Origin: Thermotogota bacterium
GTDB taxonomy: Bacteria; Thermotogota; Thermotogae; Thermotogales; Fervidobacteriaceae
Assembly: GCA_030550315.1 (NCBI GenBank)
Contig: JAUQPP010000006.1
Location: 1-51,248, forward strand
Direction: 5' to 3'
Length of the DNA stretch: 51,248 nt
The notes below the pieces were generated by a model. The model saw only the letters and a list, made by a program, of their open reading frames with translations, did not search any database and was not told where the DNA came from. The translations under genes were made by a program, and so were the position numbers. This document shows, one piece after another, positions 8,425 through 15,765 of this stretch (positions within the stretch are counted from its first letter, which is position 1; each line of letters starts with the position of its first letter).

Positions 8425-9420
8425 TCAGTAGCGTTGTGTTACTTGTTTATACGATAAACTCGAACTAGCGTGTTTTAATAAGATTCGAACAGCGTTGGTA
8501 GCTGCTCCAACTCTCAAGTTGTCTGCGACAACCCAAACTCCAAATGTATGGGCATCGAATAATCTAATCCGACAAACGTACGTTAAATCGCTTCCAGCCA
8601 CATCGACGGGGGTAATAATATCATCCGATACCACGACATTCTCCCCACTGGAGATTGTCTCTATTAAATCGGCTCTCGACATGATAGGAAACAGCGTCCG
8701 TGCTATGATTGCTTCAGAGTGACCAATTCGGACTGGTACCCTCACGGTTGTTGGGTAAACACCTAGCGTTCTTGAGTTCAAAATTTTTCTCGTTTCGTTG
8801 ATCATCTTCCACTCTTCTTGTGATATATCATCCCTCAAATCACCAATCAATGGAATCACGTTGTGAGCAATCCGTTTTGCAAAAACTTTCGGCTCGTAAA
8901 CACCTGTAAGTTGTTGTTCATATTCGGAAATTCCCTTGTAACCAGCTCCAGAAACGGATTGGTAGGTCGAGACAAAGATTTCCGAAAGTTGATACCTGTC
9001 GTGCACTCTATACAGCGCCAGAAGCATTTGAATTGTTGAACAATTTGGATTTGCAACAATTCCGCGATAGCCTTTCAGTAAATACCCGTTTATTTCAGGG
9101 ACAACAAGAGGAATGGCCGGATCCATCCTGAAAGCTGATGAATTGTCAATTACAAGGTTGCTATAATGCGCGGCAATTGGAGCAAAATGTTTCGCAACCT
9201 CGGAACCTGCTGAGAAGAGCACATAGTCATAACCGCGAGCAAAGACGTCTTCAGTAAGTTTTTCTACGGGCAATTCAATCCCCTTAAAGCTCATCCTTTG
9301 GCCAGCAGAACGTTCGGAAGCATACAAGTGGAGTTCGTCAATATTTACCTCCGTGTTTTCAAGTACTGCCATCATGTTTCTACCAACCGCTCCAGTTGCT
9401 CCCACTATCGCAATACGCAT
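8425..9420 (-). CDS. asd: Aspartate-semialdehyde dehydrogenase
   Basis: A 331-residue Asd that reduces 4-phosphoaspartate to the semialdehyde, the branch point to lysine, threonine and methionine. It begins with the NADP-binding loop VGATGAVGRNMM. The catalytic cysteine is Cys127 in NPNCSTIQM. The substrate-binding and base region is VPVRIGHSEA, with the catalytic His. The ATG at 9420 has a very strong GAGGAGGAGAGG upstream. It is the first structural gene of the operon and sits about 50 bp downstream of the leader terminator, so its expression depends on read-through. Confidence 0.95.
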   Translation of the reverse strand: MRIAIVGATGAVGRNMMAVLENTEVNIDELHLYASERSAGQRMSFKGIELPVEKLTEDVFARGYDYVLFSAGSEVAKHFAPIAAHYSNLVIDNSSAFRMDPAIPLVVPEINGYLLKGYRGIVANPNCSTIQMLLALYRVHDRYQLSEIFVSTYQSVSGAGYKGISEYEQQLTGVYEPKVFAKRIAHNVIPLIGDLRDDISQEEWKMINETRKILNSRTLGVYPTTVRVPVRIGHSEAIIARTLFPIMSRADLIETISSGENVVVSDDIITPVDVAGSDLTYVCRIRLFDAHTFGVWVVADNLRVGAATNAVRILLKHASSSLSYKQVTQRY

Positions 9421-9470
9421 CCGCCTCTCCTCCTCTCTGTTGTGATAATCGAAAAGACGAATTAACGCTC

Positions 9471-9510
9471 TAATAAAAAAGCGGGCTACAGTTTCATACT
9501 GTAGCCCGCT
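9471..9510 (-). terminator. Rho-independent terminator in the asd operon leader (attenuator)
   Basis: On the minus strand, AGCGGGCTACAG pairs perfectly with CTGTAGCCCGCT (plus coordinates 9480-9491 and 9499-9510, 7-base loop), followed by TTTTTTATTA. It lies between the operon promoter and asd, so it can only act as a regulated leader terminator. Its 5' arm overlaps one strand of the competing helix at 9504-9582. Confidence 0.9.
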
Positions 9511-9582
9511 GGTATTTTCTGGCCTTGGCCTGCTTTAGCCTTTATACCAAGCCAAACGCAGGCTGACCACTTCCCAGCGGGC
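9504..9582 (-). promoter_or_regulatory. Antiterminator-like helix competing with the leader terminator
   Basis: On the minus strand, GCCCGCTGG (plus 9574-9582) is an exact complement of CCAGCGGGC (plus 9504-9512). The second strand shares seven bases with the 5' arm of the terminator, so the two structures exclude each other. The bases between them can form a stacked arm: UGGUC with GGCCA, GCCUGC with GCAGGC, and UUUGGCUU with AAGGCUAAA. The upstream strand lies inside the leader ORF, 13-18 bases after its lysine codon doublet. No known riboswitch core was recognised. Confidence 0.7.
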
Positions 9583-9658
9583 AGCCGCGTTTAGCTTTTT
9601 TGCACATGTTCTTTCTAACTTCGAAAAATCCCAAATGGAAGCGTACAGAACTTATCAT
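9542..9658 (-). CDS. Putative regulatory leader peptide of the lysine operon
   Basis: This 38-codon ORF begins at an ATG (9658) with GGTGGAGG about 9 bases upstream. It ends at a TAA (9542-9544) inside the leader RNA structure. Residues 15-24 read RKNMCKKAKR, so six of the eight codons at positions 16-23 are Lys, Asn or Met, all derived from aspartate, the substrate of the downstream pathway. The lysine codon pair (plus 9596-9601) lies 13 bases before the strand that forms the antiterminator helix. A ribosome waiting there for lysyl-tRNA should leave that strand free; one that reads on to the stop would disrupt the inner arm. This is inference from the sequence layout. Translation is not proven, and the ORF is too short for a functional enzyme. 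Confidence 0.6.
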   Translation of the reverse strand: MISSVRFHLGFFEVRKNMCKKAKRGCPLGSGQPAFGLV

Positions 9659-9735
9659 CCGGCTTTTCCTCCACCAAATTGCGATTTTCTTTGTGATTCA
9701 TTCTCTATTTTTTGTTTTCTCGTTTTGTTGCTTAC

Positions 9736-9766
9736 ATTATATCATAAATCCACCTGGGTGTGTCAA
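9736..9766 (-). promoter_or_regulatory. Promoter of the asd-dap-lysC operon
   Basis: On the minus strand, a perfect TTGACA (plus 9761-9766) is followed by TGATATAAT, with TATAAT at plus 9736-9741. The spacer to TATAAT is 19 bases, or 17 to the overlapping GATATA. The TGn before TATAAT gives an extended -10. Predicted start near 9729, about 70 bases before the leader ORF. Confidence 0.75.
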
Positions 9767-9782
9767 TACCTTTTCTTGAAAT

Positions 9783-9813
9783 AAACAAAAATGCCCCGCC
9801 GGAGGCGGAGCAT
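9783..9813 (-). terminator. Terminator of the por operon
   Basis: On the minus strand ATGCTCCGCC and GGCGGGGCAT (plus 9804-9813 and 9791-9800) form a 10-bp stem with one U-G pair and a 3-base loop, followed by TTTTTGTTT. It lies 26 bp after the porB stop and just before the lysine operon promoter. Confidence 0.85.
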
Positions 9814-9838
9814 TCTTTATATAATTTAGCACCTTCGA

Positions 9839-10858
9839 TTACATCGCATGCTCATCTGTTTGAAAGTCTTCTTTTGCCCAGGGACCTCTCAATGGTTTGT
9901 CCTTTGTAATCTCTTCAAGTGCGAGTAACCTTTCGTATCTGGAAGTTACATACTGCTGAAGTTCTTCAATAATTTCTTTCGCGTCAGGTCTTGAAAGAAG
10001 TGGTCTGAACCTTCCTTGTGACCTGATGTATTCTTCAACGGGTTTTGGATTGGTAATCTTCTTGGTAACTCTGTAAACACCGCGTTCAACTTCGTAAAGT
10101 GGCCAGTAAAGTGTTTCAACTGCAAGTCTCGCGCTCTCAACAGCTTTATCGTCGTTTACCCTCCAGAACCTCACACACGCGGAATGTGCAGCGATGAACG
10201 CAGGACCATCGAATTCAAGTGCTTTCTCTATCTTCTTCATGAAATCAATAGGTTCAGATATAGCCACAGTGGCAACGTAGACATTTTCGTGTGCAGCCAT
10301 AATTTCAACGATGTTCTTTTTGAGCTGAAGTTTTCCCGGGATTTGCTTTCCAACTGGTGCAGTAGTCGTATCGGAACCCGGAGGTGTTGCCCCAGATCTC
10401 TGATTACCAGTGTTCATGTAACCTTCGTTGTCGTAAACAATGTAGATAAACTTATGACCACGTTCAACAGCACCGGAGAGTGATTGAAGACCTATATCGT
10501 AAGTTCCACCGTCGCCCGCAAAGGCGAAGAAAGCAAGTTTCTTGTCGGGTGGTATCTCTCCGCGCTTTTTCGCAGCCCTGAAAGCCGTTTCGACGCCACT
10601 TATCGTTGCTGCCACATTTTCAAACGCGTTGTGAATGTACGGCACATTCCACGCCGTATAAGGGAATATCGTCGTGGAAACTTCAAGACAACCGGTCGCA
10701 AGTCCAACTACTGGATGGTATCCCTTCGCTATCGCAGTCATGAGAGCAAACTTTACGACATTTGGAGCAGCGCAACCCGGACACATCCTGTGACCTGGGG
10801 TTATCCCAGGATTTTTATCGTGGAACAGTTTTGCAAGCTCTATAGCATTCAGTGGCAT
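9839..10858 (-). CDS. porB: Pyruvate:ferredoxin oxidoreductase, beta subunit
   Basis: A 339-residue beta subunit that binds thiamine diphosphate and one 4Fe-4S cluster. The TPP/Mg motif is GDGGTYDIGLQSL...YDNEGYMNTGNQRSG, with the usual G-D-G...N-x-x-Y-x-x-T-G-x-Q pattern. Cysteines in RMCPGCAAP (26 and 29), ATGCLEV and AHSACVRF fit the four cluster ligands. With the gamma, delta and alpha subunits it oxidises pyruvate to acetyl-CoA and reduces ferredoxin, which feeds hydrogen production. The ATG follows GAGGAGGTG. It is the last of the four por genes, and a terminator follows. Confidence 0.95.
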   Translation of the reverse strand: MPLNAIELAKLFHDKNPGITPGHRMCPGCAAPNVVKFALMTAIAKGYHPVVGLATGCLEVSTTIFPYTAWNVPYIHNAFENVAATISGVETAFRAAKKRGEIPPDKKLAFFAFAGDGGTYDIGLQSLSGAVERGHKFIYIVYDNEGYMNTGNQRSGATPPGSDTTTAPVGKQIPGKLQLKKNIVEIMAAHENVYVATVAISEPIDFMKKIEKALEFDGPAFIAAHSACVRFWRVNDDKAVESARLAVETLYWPLYEVERGVYRVTKKITNPKPVEEYIRSQGRFRPLLSRPDAKEIIEELQQYVTSRYERLLALEEITKDKPLRGPWAKEDFQTDEHAM

Positions 10859-10874
10859 TCAGCACACCTCCTCT

Positions 10875-12044
10875 TTACTCTCTCAAACCAAGGTATCGCT
10901 CTTCATCCGCAATTAGGTATCCTTTGAACGCATCTTCGAACGCTTGCCTGATGTGTGCAGGTGTTATGTCTCTACCACCGAGACCATAGACATAGCTACC
11001 CAGTTGCGGTCTGACGGCAACTTCGTACAACGCGGATTTAACAGCTTCGTAGAGAGGGGCTTCTGCACCAAAAGATGCAGAACGATCAAGCACTATGACA
11101 CCTTTTCTACCATTCAAAATTCTTTGAAGCTCGAATTTCGGGAACGGTCTGAAAACCCACGGTTTAACCAAACCAACTTTCTTTCCTTCCGCTCTTAGTT
11201 CCTTAATCGTATGCTTAATTGTACCAGCCGTGGAACCGAGAGCAATCATTATATATTCTGCGTCATCGGTCATGTATTCCTCAACCAGATCGTATTTTCG
11301 TCCAGAGATTTTTTCAAATTCTTCTGCAACCTGTTTGAATACTTTTGGTACATGTTTCATTGCTTCAATTTGTTGGCGTTTGTGCTCAAAGTAATAGTCG
11401 TACAGATCAAGTGGACCGTAGGTAACTGGGTGTTCGGTATCAAGGAGTGAGTACATTTTTATTGGTTTTCCAACAAAACTCTTAACAACGTCGTCATCCA
11501 ATGTTTCCAGAACCTCGACACCGTGGGAAATGATAAATCCATCGAAGTTTATCATGACCGGGAGCCGCACATCCGGATGTTCGCCTATACGGTAAGCCAT
11601 CACGGTAAAGTCGTAAGCTTCTTGAACATTCTCAGCCCAAAGTTGTATCCAACCGCTGTCTCTCTCAGCCATGGCATCACTGTGGTCACAGTGGATGTTG
11701 ATTGGACCGGATAGTGCCCTGTTCGCAACGGCCATAACAATAGGAAGCCTCAATGAAGCGGCAATGTAGACTATCTCGTGCATCAGTGCAAGTCCAACTG
11801 CCGCAGTGGCTGTAAAGGCCCTTGCACCGGCTGCTGCAGCACCAACACAAGCACTCATCGCTGAGTGTTCACTTTCAACGGGAATCATTTCCGTATCGAC
11901 AACACCATCAGCAACGTACTTTGCAAAGTACTCCACAACAGGAGTCTGCGGCGTTATCGGATACGCGGCAACAACATCGGGATTTATCTGTTTCATTGCG
12001 TACGCAATTGCTTCTGCACCTGTAAGCGCTTGCTTAGCTGGCAT
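10875..12044 (-). CDS. porA: Pyruvate:ferredoxin oxidoreductase, alpha subunit
   Basis: A 389-residue alpha subunit with the pyrimidine-binding domain at the N-terminus (YPITPQTPVVE near residue 38; the conserved glutamate is in MIPVESEHSAMSACVGAAAAG), followed by the transketolase-C-like domain with ALGSTAGTIKHTI. The order porG-porD-porA-porB and separate subunits match the four-subunit enzyme of Thermotoga and archaea, not the single-chain bacterial enzyme. A close relative acting on 2-oxoisovalerate (Vor) is the main alternative, but the Thermotoga-like order favours pyruvate. It starts 12 bp after porD. Confidence 0.94.
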   Translation of the reverse strand: MPAKQALTGAEAIAYAMKQINPDVVAAYPITPQTPVVEYFAKYVADGVVDTEMIPVESEHSAMSACVGAAAAGARAFTATAAVGLALMHEIVYIAASLRLPIVMAVANRALSGPINIHCDHSDAMAERDSGWIQLWAENVQEAYDFTVMAYRIGEHPDVRLPVMINFDGFIISHGVEVLETLDDDVVKSFVGKPIKMYSLLDTEHPVTYGPLDLYDYYFEHKRQQIEAMKHVPKVFKQVAEEFEKISGRKYDLVEEYMTDDAEYIMIALGSTAGTIKHTIKELRAEGKKVGLVKPWVFRPFPKFELQRILNGRKGVIVLDRSASFGAEAPLYEAVKSALYEVAVRPQLGSYVYGLGGRDITPAHIRQAFEDAFKGYLIADEERYLGLRE

Positions 12045-12056
12045 CCTAACACCTCC

Positions 12057-12407
12057 TCATTCCTCGGCAAAGTCAGTTTCAGGTCTCATGACTATTGCGC
12101 GTTTTTCTTCAGGCGCCGGTTGTTTTGTCTTTGGATCAGTGCTCTTTGGACAGACATTTGCACAAAGACCACAACCTTTGCAGTAATAGTAATTATAGCC
12201 TCGCATTTTTGGTTTACCATCGACAATCTCAACAACGATAGCTTGGTCGGGACAGTATAGCCAGCATTGCATACAGTGAATACAGTTTTCAGGCTGATAA
12301 ACAGGTCTCAAGACCCTCCAAGTTCCCGTTTTGTACTGCTTTGCATTGCCGGGTTCCACGATAAGTCCACCGATTGGCAATTCTTTCCATCCCTTCAGTT
12401 CAGGCAT
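12057..12407 (-). CDS. porD: Pyruvate:ferredoxin oxidoreductase, delta (ferredoxin-like) subunit
   Basis: A 116-residue 2[4Fe-4S] ferredoxin-like subunit. Both cluster motifs are present: CIHCMQCWLYCP and CKGCGLCANVCPKS. An N-terminal extension of about 40 residues is normal for PorD. It passes electrons from the catalytic subunits to external ferredoxin. The ATG overlaps the end of porG by 8 bp and follows GAGGTGAGATGCG. Confidence 0.95.
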   Translation of the reverse strand: MPELKGWKELPIGGLIVEPGNAKQYKTGTWRVLRPVYQPENCIHCMQCWLYCPDQAIVVEIVDGKPKMRGYNYYYCKGCGLCANVCPKSTDPKTKQPAPEEKRAIVMRPETDFAEE

Positions 12408-12975
12408 CGCATCTCACCTCTTCGTATCCCCTGTGAAGTGCCCTGATGTTCTTCTTAACAATTTCTTCACCAAACTTCTTAAGGAACATATCTCTTATCT
12501 TTTCTTCGACGTACTTGAGTTCGATAATACCGGTAACTCTAGCAATTGCACCAAGCATAACTGTATTTGGTGTACCCCTTCCAAGTTCTTCTAGGGCAAT
12601 ATCTGTTGCCTTAACAACACAAATCCTCCCTTTGAAACCGGACTTTTGCCTAACCCAAGTGGAGTCTCTTACGGTGTTGACAACCATTATCGTGTTTTCA
12701 TCCGTTCCAGCAATGATATCCGGGTTTCCAAGGAGGGTATCATCAATAACTACAACAAGATCCGGCTTTTCAACAGAGGAATGGATAAGAATTGGCTCAT
12801 CTGAAATTCTGTTGAAAGCTTTCATGGGAGCTCCCGTTCGCTCCGCACCGTACTCCGGAAACGCTTGAATGTATTTTCCCATGTCCAAAGCCGCTTCTGC
12901 AAGCATTTGCGAAGCACTTTTCGCACCTTGACCAGCTCGCCCATGCCATCTGACCTCAAACAATTTACCAGGCAC
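12400..12975 (-). CDS. porG: Pyruvate:ferredoxin oxidoreductase, gamma subunit
   Basis: A 191-residue gamma subunit with the family start [FV]-x-[VI]-R-W-H-G-R-A-G-Q-G (VRWHGRAGQGAKSA) and the conserved AFPEYGAERTGAP loop. The start codon is GTG at 12975, with a near-perfect AAAGGAGG 8 bases upstream. It is the first gene of the por operon. No promoter fits between the hairpin at 13002-13022 and this start, so transcription probably enters from upstream. Confidence 0.94.
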   Translation of the reverse strand: MPGKLFEVRWHGRAGQGAKSASQMLAEAALDMGKYIQAFPEYGAERTGAPMKAFNRISDEPILIHSSVEKPDLVVVIDDTLLGNPDIIAGTDENTIMVVNTVRDSTWVRQKSGFKGRICVVKATDIALEELGRGTPNTVMLGAIARVTGIIELKYVEEKIRDMFLKKFGEEIVKKNIRALHRGYEEVRCDA

Positions 12976-13001
12976 CTTGCTTACCTCCTTTCAACACAAC
13001 A

Positions 13002-13022
13002 CCCCGGGAAGTATTCCCGGGG
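13002..13022. terminator. Strong GC-rich hairpin between the branching-enzyme gene and porG
   Basis: CCCCGGGAA (13002-13010) and TTCCCGGGG (13014-13022) form a perfect 9-bp stem with a 3-base loop. On the plus strand it is followed by AGTTTTTG; on the minus strand, the direction of all nearby genes, only by TGTTGTGTTG. As a minus-strand terminator it would be weak, allowing partial read-through into porG. Confidence 0.55.
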
Positions 13023-13053
13023 AGTTTTTGAAGCTAAAAATTGTTCGCCTCCG

Positions 13054-14655
13054 TCACAGTCTTAGGTACATCCGGTAATCTGCGTCGGGAAAGATGTCGT
13101 CGACGTACTCAAGCCTCTGCAACTCCCCAATGTCTATATTACCACTCTTCAGCATCTCGTACAAGTTTAAAAATCGTTTCACGTGGGTTTTTGTTCTGTT
13201 AACTGCGTAATCAACGCTCGTGCGTGTTGTCATTATAAATGCCCAGTCACTCGATTGTGCAAGTAATAATTCCCTCACCATTTGGTTTAGGACCCTAACC
13301 TTAATTGGATCGGCTTCACTTGCATGCTGCTTGGCCATTTCCGTCATCTTTTCGACCATTTCGTGTAGGTGTGGATAAATCCAGTCGTTCGTACCATTCA
13401 ACCAAACTTCGTTGTAGCCGTTTGCTCCCCAGCTCGAGGCAGCTGGTGTAACAATTTGCACCTTCTCAATCCAATCTACAACATCGCAGGCTCGCACGAT
13501 TCTCAATTTCGTACTTCTTGCAGCTTCGCGCATGAAATACTCAAGGAAGTAAGGCCCTTCAAACCACCAATGACCGAACAATTCTGCATCGAATGGAGCA
13601 ACTATAATTGGTTCAAGACCGTCGAAAAGATTGAGTAGGTACTCCACCTGGGCTTCCTTTTTCCGGAGAAAGTCACGAGCATGCTCGTGAGCAACCTGCT
13701 TGGCTTCGTCGATATCGTAAAGTTGCTTAGCTTCAAGCGGAAGCTCTTTGGAAGTGATTTTATGGTATTTAATCCCTGTGTTAGTCCTCACACCGCTTGG
13801 ATCAATGTAGGGTTTTATGTATTCATACTCTCTGTCAAATCCAATATCCCTGTAGAACTCCCTGTACCTTGAGTCACCAGGATAACCTATTTGCGCACTC
13901 CAAACCTGTTCGGAACTCTCGGGATCACGTGCAAAAACAAATACATTGTTTGGTGTAATAACCGGGCGGTATACACCGTACCTTGGTCTCTCGTCCGCAT
14001 ACCACAAGCCATGTGAATCGACAAAGAAATATTCAAGTCCGTACTCCGCTAAGTACTTGTCCAAGCCTGGGAAATAAGCGCACTCTGCAAGCCAAATTCC
14101 TCTCGGTTTTACACCCATGTGACGTTCGTATGTTTTCACAGCTTGTTCCAATTGTGCACGGATAGCTTGGGGATACTGTTCCATAAAAGGTAGGTAACCA
14201 TGCGTGGCGTTACAAGTTATGATGTCCAAGTACCCTTTTGACATGTAATCCCTGAATGCAGCTAGCAAATTACCCTTGTAAACGTCTCTAAATAGATGTA
14301 GTGTCTCTTGGAAATCTTCAAGATAAAACTTTGCCATTTTGTGTTTCAATGGATGCTCAAGCGCCGTTCTTTGGACCTCTTTTCCCGCAAGTTCTATCAG
14401 CTGCGTTAGTCTTCTCTCGTATTTTCGCTGAAGGTCTGGATGGGCGAGCATTTCCATCAGCGGTGGGGTAATCGACATGGTGAGTTTAAAAGGTACTCTA
14501 TCTCTTTCAAGGTTTCTGAACATTTTCAACAACGGTATGTACGTTTCCGTCATTGCCTCAAACAACCACTGCTCTTCCAAGAAAAACGGATACTCTGGAT
14601 GATGAACGTAAGGCAAATGCGCATGAAGGACGAAGACTATTTGACCACGCGGCAT
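13054..14655 (-). CDS. GH57 1,4-alpha-glucan branching enzyme (AmyC-like)
   Basis: A 533-residue glycoside hydrolase family 57 protein, close in length to Thermotoga AmyC-type enzymes. Motif 1 is HAHLPYVHHPE at the N-terminus. The nucleophile is Glu191 in GIWLAECAYFPG, and the acid/base is Asp356 in FDAELFGHWWFEG. The C-terminal DUF1957 helical domain follows (about 420-533), the hallmark of GH57 branching enzymes as opposed to alpha-amylases. It probably makes alpha-1,6 branches in glycogen-like polymer. No signal peptide, so cytoplasmic. It starts 2 bp after the DUF4912 gene, so the two are almost certainly translated together. Confidence 0.88.
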   Translation of the reverse strand: MPRGQIVFVLHAHLPYVHHPEYPFFLEEQWLFEAMTETYIPLLKMFRNLERDRVPFKLTMSITPPLMEMLAHPDLQRKYERRLTQLIELAGKEVQRTALEHPLKHKMAKFYLEDFQETLHLFRDVYKGNLLAAFRDYMSKGYLDIITCNATHGYLPFMEQYPQAIRAQLEQAVKTYERHMGVKPRGIWLAECAYFPGLDKYLAEYGLEYFFVDSHGLWYADERPRYGVYRPVITPNNVFVFARDPESSEQVWSAQIGYPGDSRYREFYRDIGFDREYEYIKPYIDPSGVRTNTGIKYHKITSKELPLEAKQLYDIDEAKQVAHEHARDFLRKKEAQVEYLLNLFDGLEPIIVAPFDAELFGHWWFEGPYFLEYFMREAARSTKLRIVRACDVVDWIEKVQIVTPAASSWGANGYNEVWLNGTNDWIYPHLHEMVEKMTEMAKQHASEADPIKVRVLNQMVRELLLAQSSDWAFIMTTRTSVDYAVNRTKTHVKRFLNLYEMLKSGNIDIGELQRLEYVDDIFPDADYRMYLRL

Positions 14656-14657
14656 AC

Positions 14658-15434
14658 TTATATCCCCTTCCCACTGAGTTGGAATACGCTGATGCTACCG
14701 ACGTTGGAAATGCGAAAAAGATGTTCTAATCCGTGAGGCGAACCTGGAACACGCTCGATGATTGGCGTGAGCATTCCAGCAGCCGGAGTTACAATCCTTC
14801 TATGTTTTCTTAAATCGAGCCAGCGCTCTCGCGTCGACGAACTTGGAGAATTTGTTGGTACTTTGCACAGATTCGAACGGATAATGGATACGTATCGTCC
14901 TTCAGCATCGTAGTATCCGATTTCTCCGAGGTAATGCGCTCCGGGCATGGGGATGTTTAAGTAGTAGTTCCTGATAGACAAATCAATCGGAACTTCAAAT
15001 GTTCTGTGAGCGTTGGTACCATCAAACTCAATGAAGGTTACATCATAAACACGGAGGACAAGTTTTCGAACGTTGCCAGAAGCAAGGAATCTTCTGTTCT
15101 CTTCAGAGAAGTCCCAGTACAGGTGGATCCAGTAAGGATTGACCGGCATGGCAACGAGTTTATCTTTGTTGTAAGTTTCCGGAAGGTTTAAGTCCTCGCG
15201 TACAGGAACCTGTCGTTCGGCAATCCGCGTTTCAACTTGCGCACTACCCATCGAAGAAACGTTCACCGGAGTTTGGTCGCCAAGTCTGACTCTTTCAAGA
15301 AACTTCTCAATCATGCGCCGAACATCGTTTTTCGTCATCTGCTTTCTTACAGGAAGACCGAGTTCTTTAGCTTTGGCTTTCAGTTCCTGGATCGTCAAGT
15401 TCTGCTTGAGCCATTCCTCAAGCTCTTTCCACAT
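14658..15434 (-). CDS. DUF4912 domain protein with SAP/Rho-N-like N-terminus
   Basis: 258 residues. The first ~45 (TIQELKAKAKELGLPVRKQMTKNDVRRMI) look like a SAP/Rho-N helix-turn-helix of the kind that binds nucleic acid. From about residue 80 comes DUF4912 (LPETYNKDKLVAMPVNPYWI..YWDF), a beta-rich domain with aromatic residues reminiscent of carbohydrate-binding folds. Function is unknown. Its tight pairing with the GH57 branching enzyme points to glycogen metabolism, but a regulatory role is equally possible. The ATG follows AGGGGGGTGG. It is the promoter-proximal gene of the pair. Confidence 0.75.
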   Translation of the reverse strand: MWKELEEWLKQNLTIQELKAKAKELGLPVRKQMTKNDVRRMIEKFLERVRLGDQTPVNVSSMGSAQVETRIAERQVPVREDLNLPETYNKDKLVAMPVNPYWIHLYWDFSEENRRFLASGNVRKLVLRVYDVTFIEFDGTNAHRTFEVPIDLSIRNYYLNIPMPGAHYLGEIGYYDAEGRYVSIIRSNLCKVPTNSPSSSTRERWLDLRKHRRIVTPAAGMLTPIIERVPGSPHGLEHLFRISNVGSISVFQLSGKGI

Positions 15435-15487
15435 AGGTCCACCCCCCTACAGTAAAAGTCGGTTGGTTTTATTTCACCTCAGCTGAA

Positions 15488-15515
15488 ATTATAGCACCCT
15501 GAACAGTGTTGTAAA
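15488..15515 (-). promoter_or_regulatory. Promoter of the DUF4912-branching enzyme operon
   Basis: On the minus strand, TTTACA (plus 15510-15515) and TATAAT (plus 15488-15493) are separated by 16 bases. Predicted leader of about 45 bases to the ATG at 15434. One copy of a 13-bp inverted repeat overlaps the -35 and spacer. Confidence 0.65.
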
Positions 15516-15607
15516 ATGTTGTACTCAATATGAAAATAACATTTTTTGAACATTAATTGGCTCTAATAAGTACTTTTTCTGGTAAAAAGACATATTACAA
15601 CACTGTT
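15502..15607. repeat. 13-bp inverted repeat pair flanking the DUF4912 promoter region
   Basis: AACAGTGTTGTAA at 15502-15514 recurs exactly as its reverse complement at 15595-15607, 80 bp apart. The promoter-proximal copy overlaps the -35 hexamer and the spacer, so the pair could be operator half-sites or loop-forming sites. The rest of the ~330-bp gap (15435-15765) is AT-rich and otherwise holds only the promoter and the upstream terminator. Confidence 0.5.
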
Positions 15608-15672
15608 TCGTTTTTTGCTTTCTTCCTCATCGAAATTACAGTTGTTATGGGCAGTTGGCTGGTGAGTACTGA

Positions 15673-15712
15673 TAAATAAAAAGCCCGGTCTTAAACTACT
15701 CTAAGGCCGGGG
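15673..15712 (-). terminator. Terminator of the amino-acid ABC transporter operon
   Basis: On the minus strand CCCGGCCTTA and TAAGACCGGG (plus 15702-15711 and 15683-15692) pair with one mismatch around an 8-9 base loop, followed by CTTTTTATTT. It lies about 55 bp after the ATPase gene's stop. Confidence 0.8.
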
Positions 15713-15765
15713 ACAAAATAAGGGGGTTATTAAATTCGTTTTTCGATGAAATAAGAAGAAAGTTC

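Noticed and set aside
9471-9660. Lysine riboswitch or T-box in the asd leader
   Set aside because: Neither the lysine riboswitch core nor the T-box AGGGUGGNACCGCG sequence is present. The terminator/antiterminator and leader ORF explain the region better.
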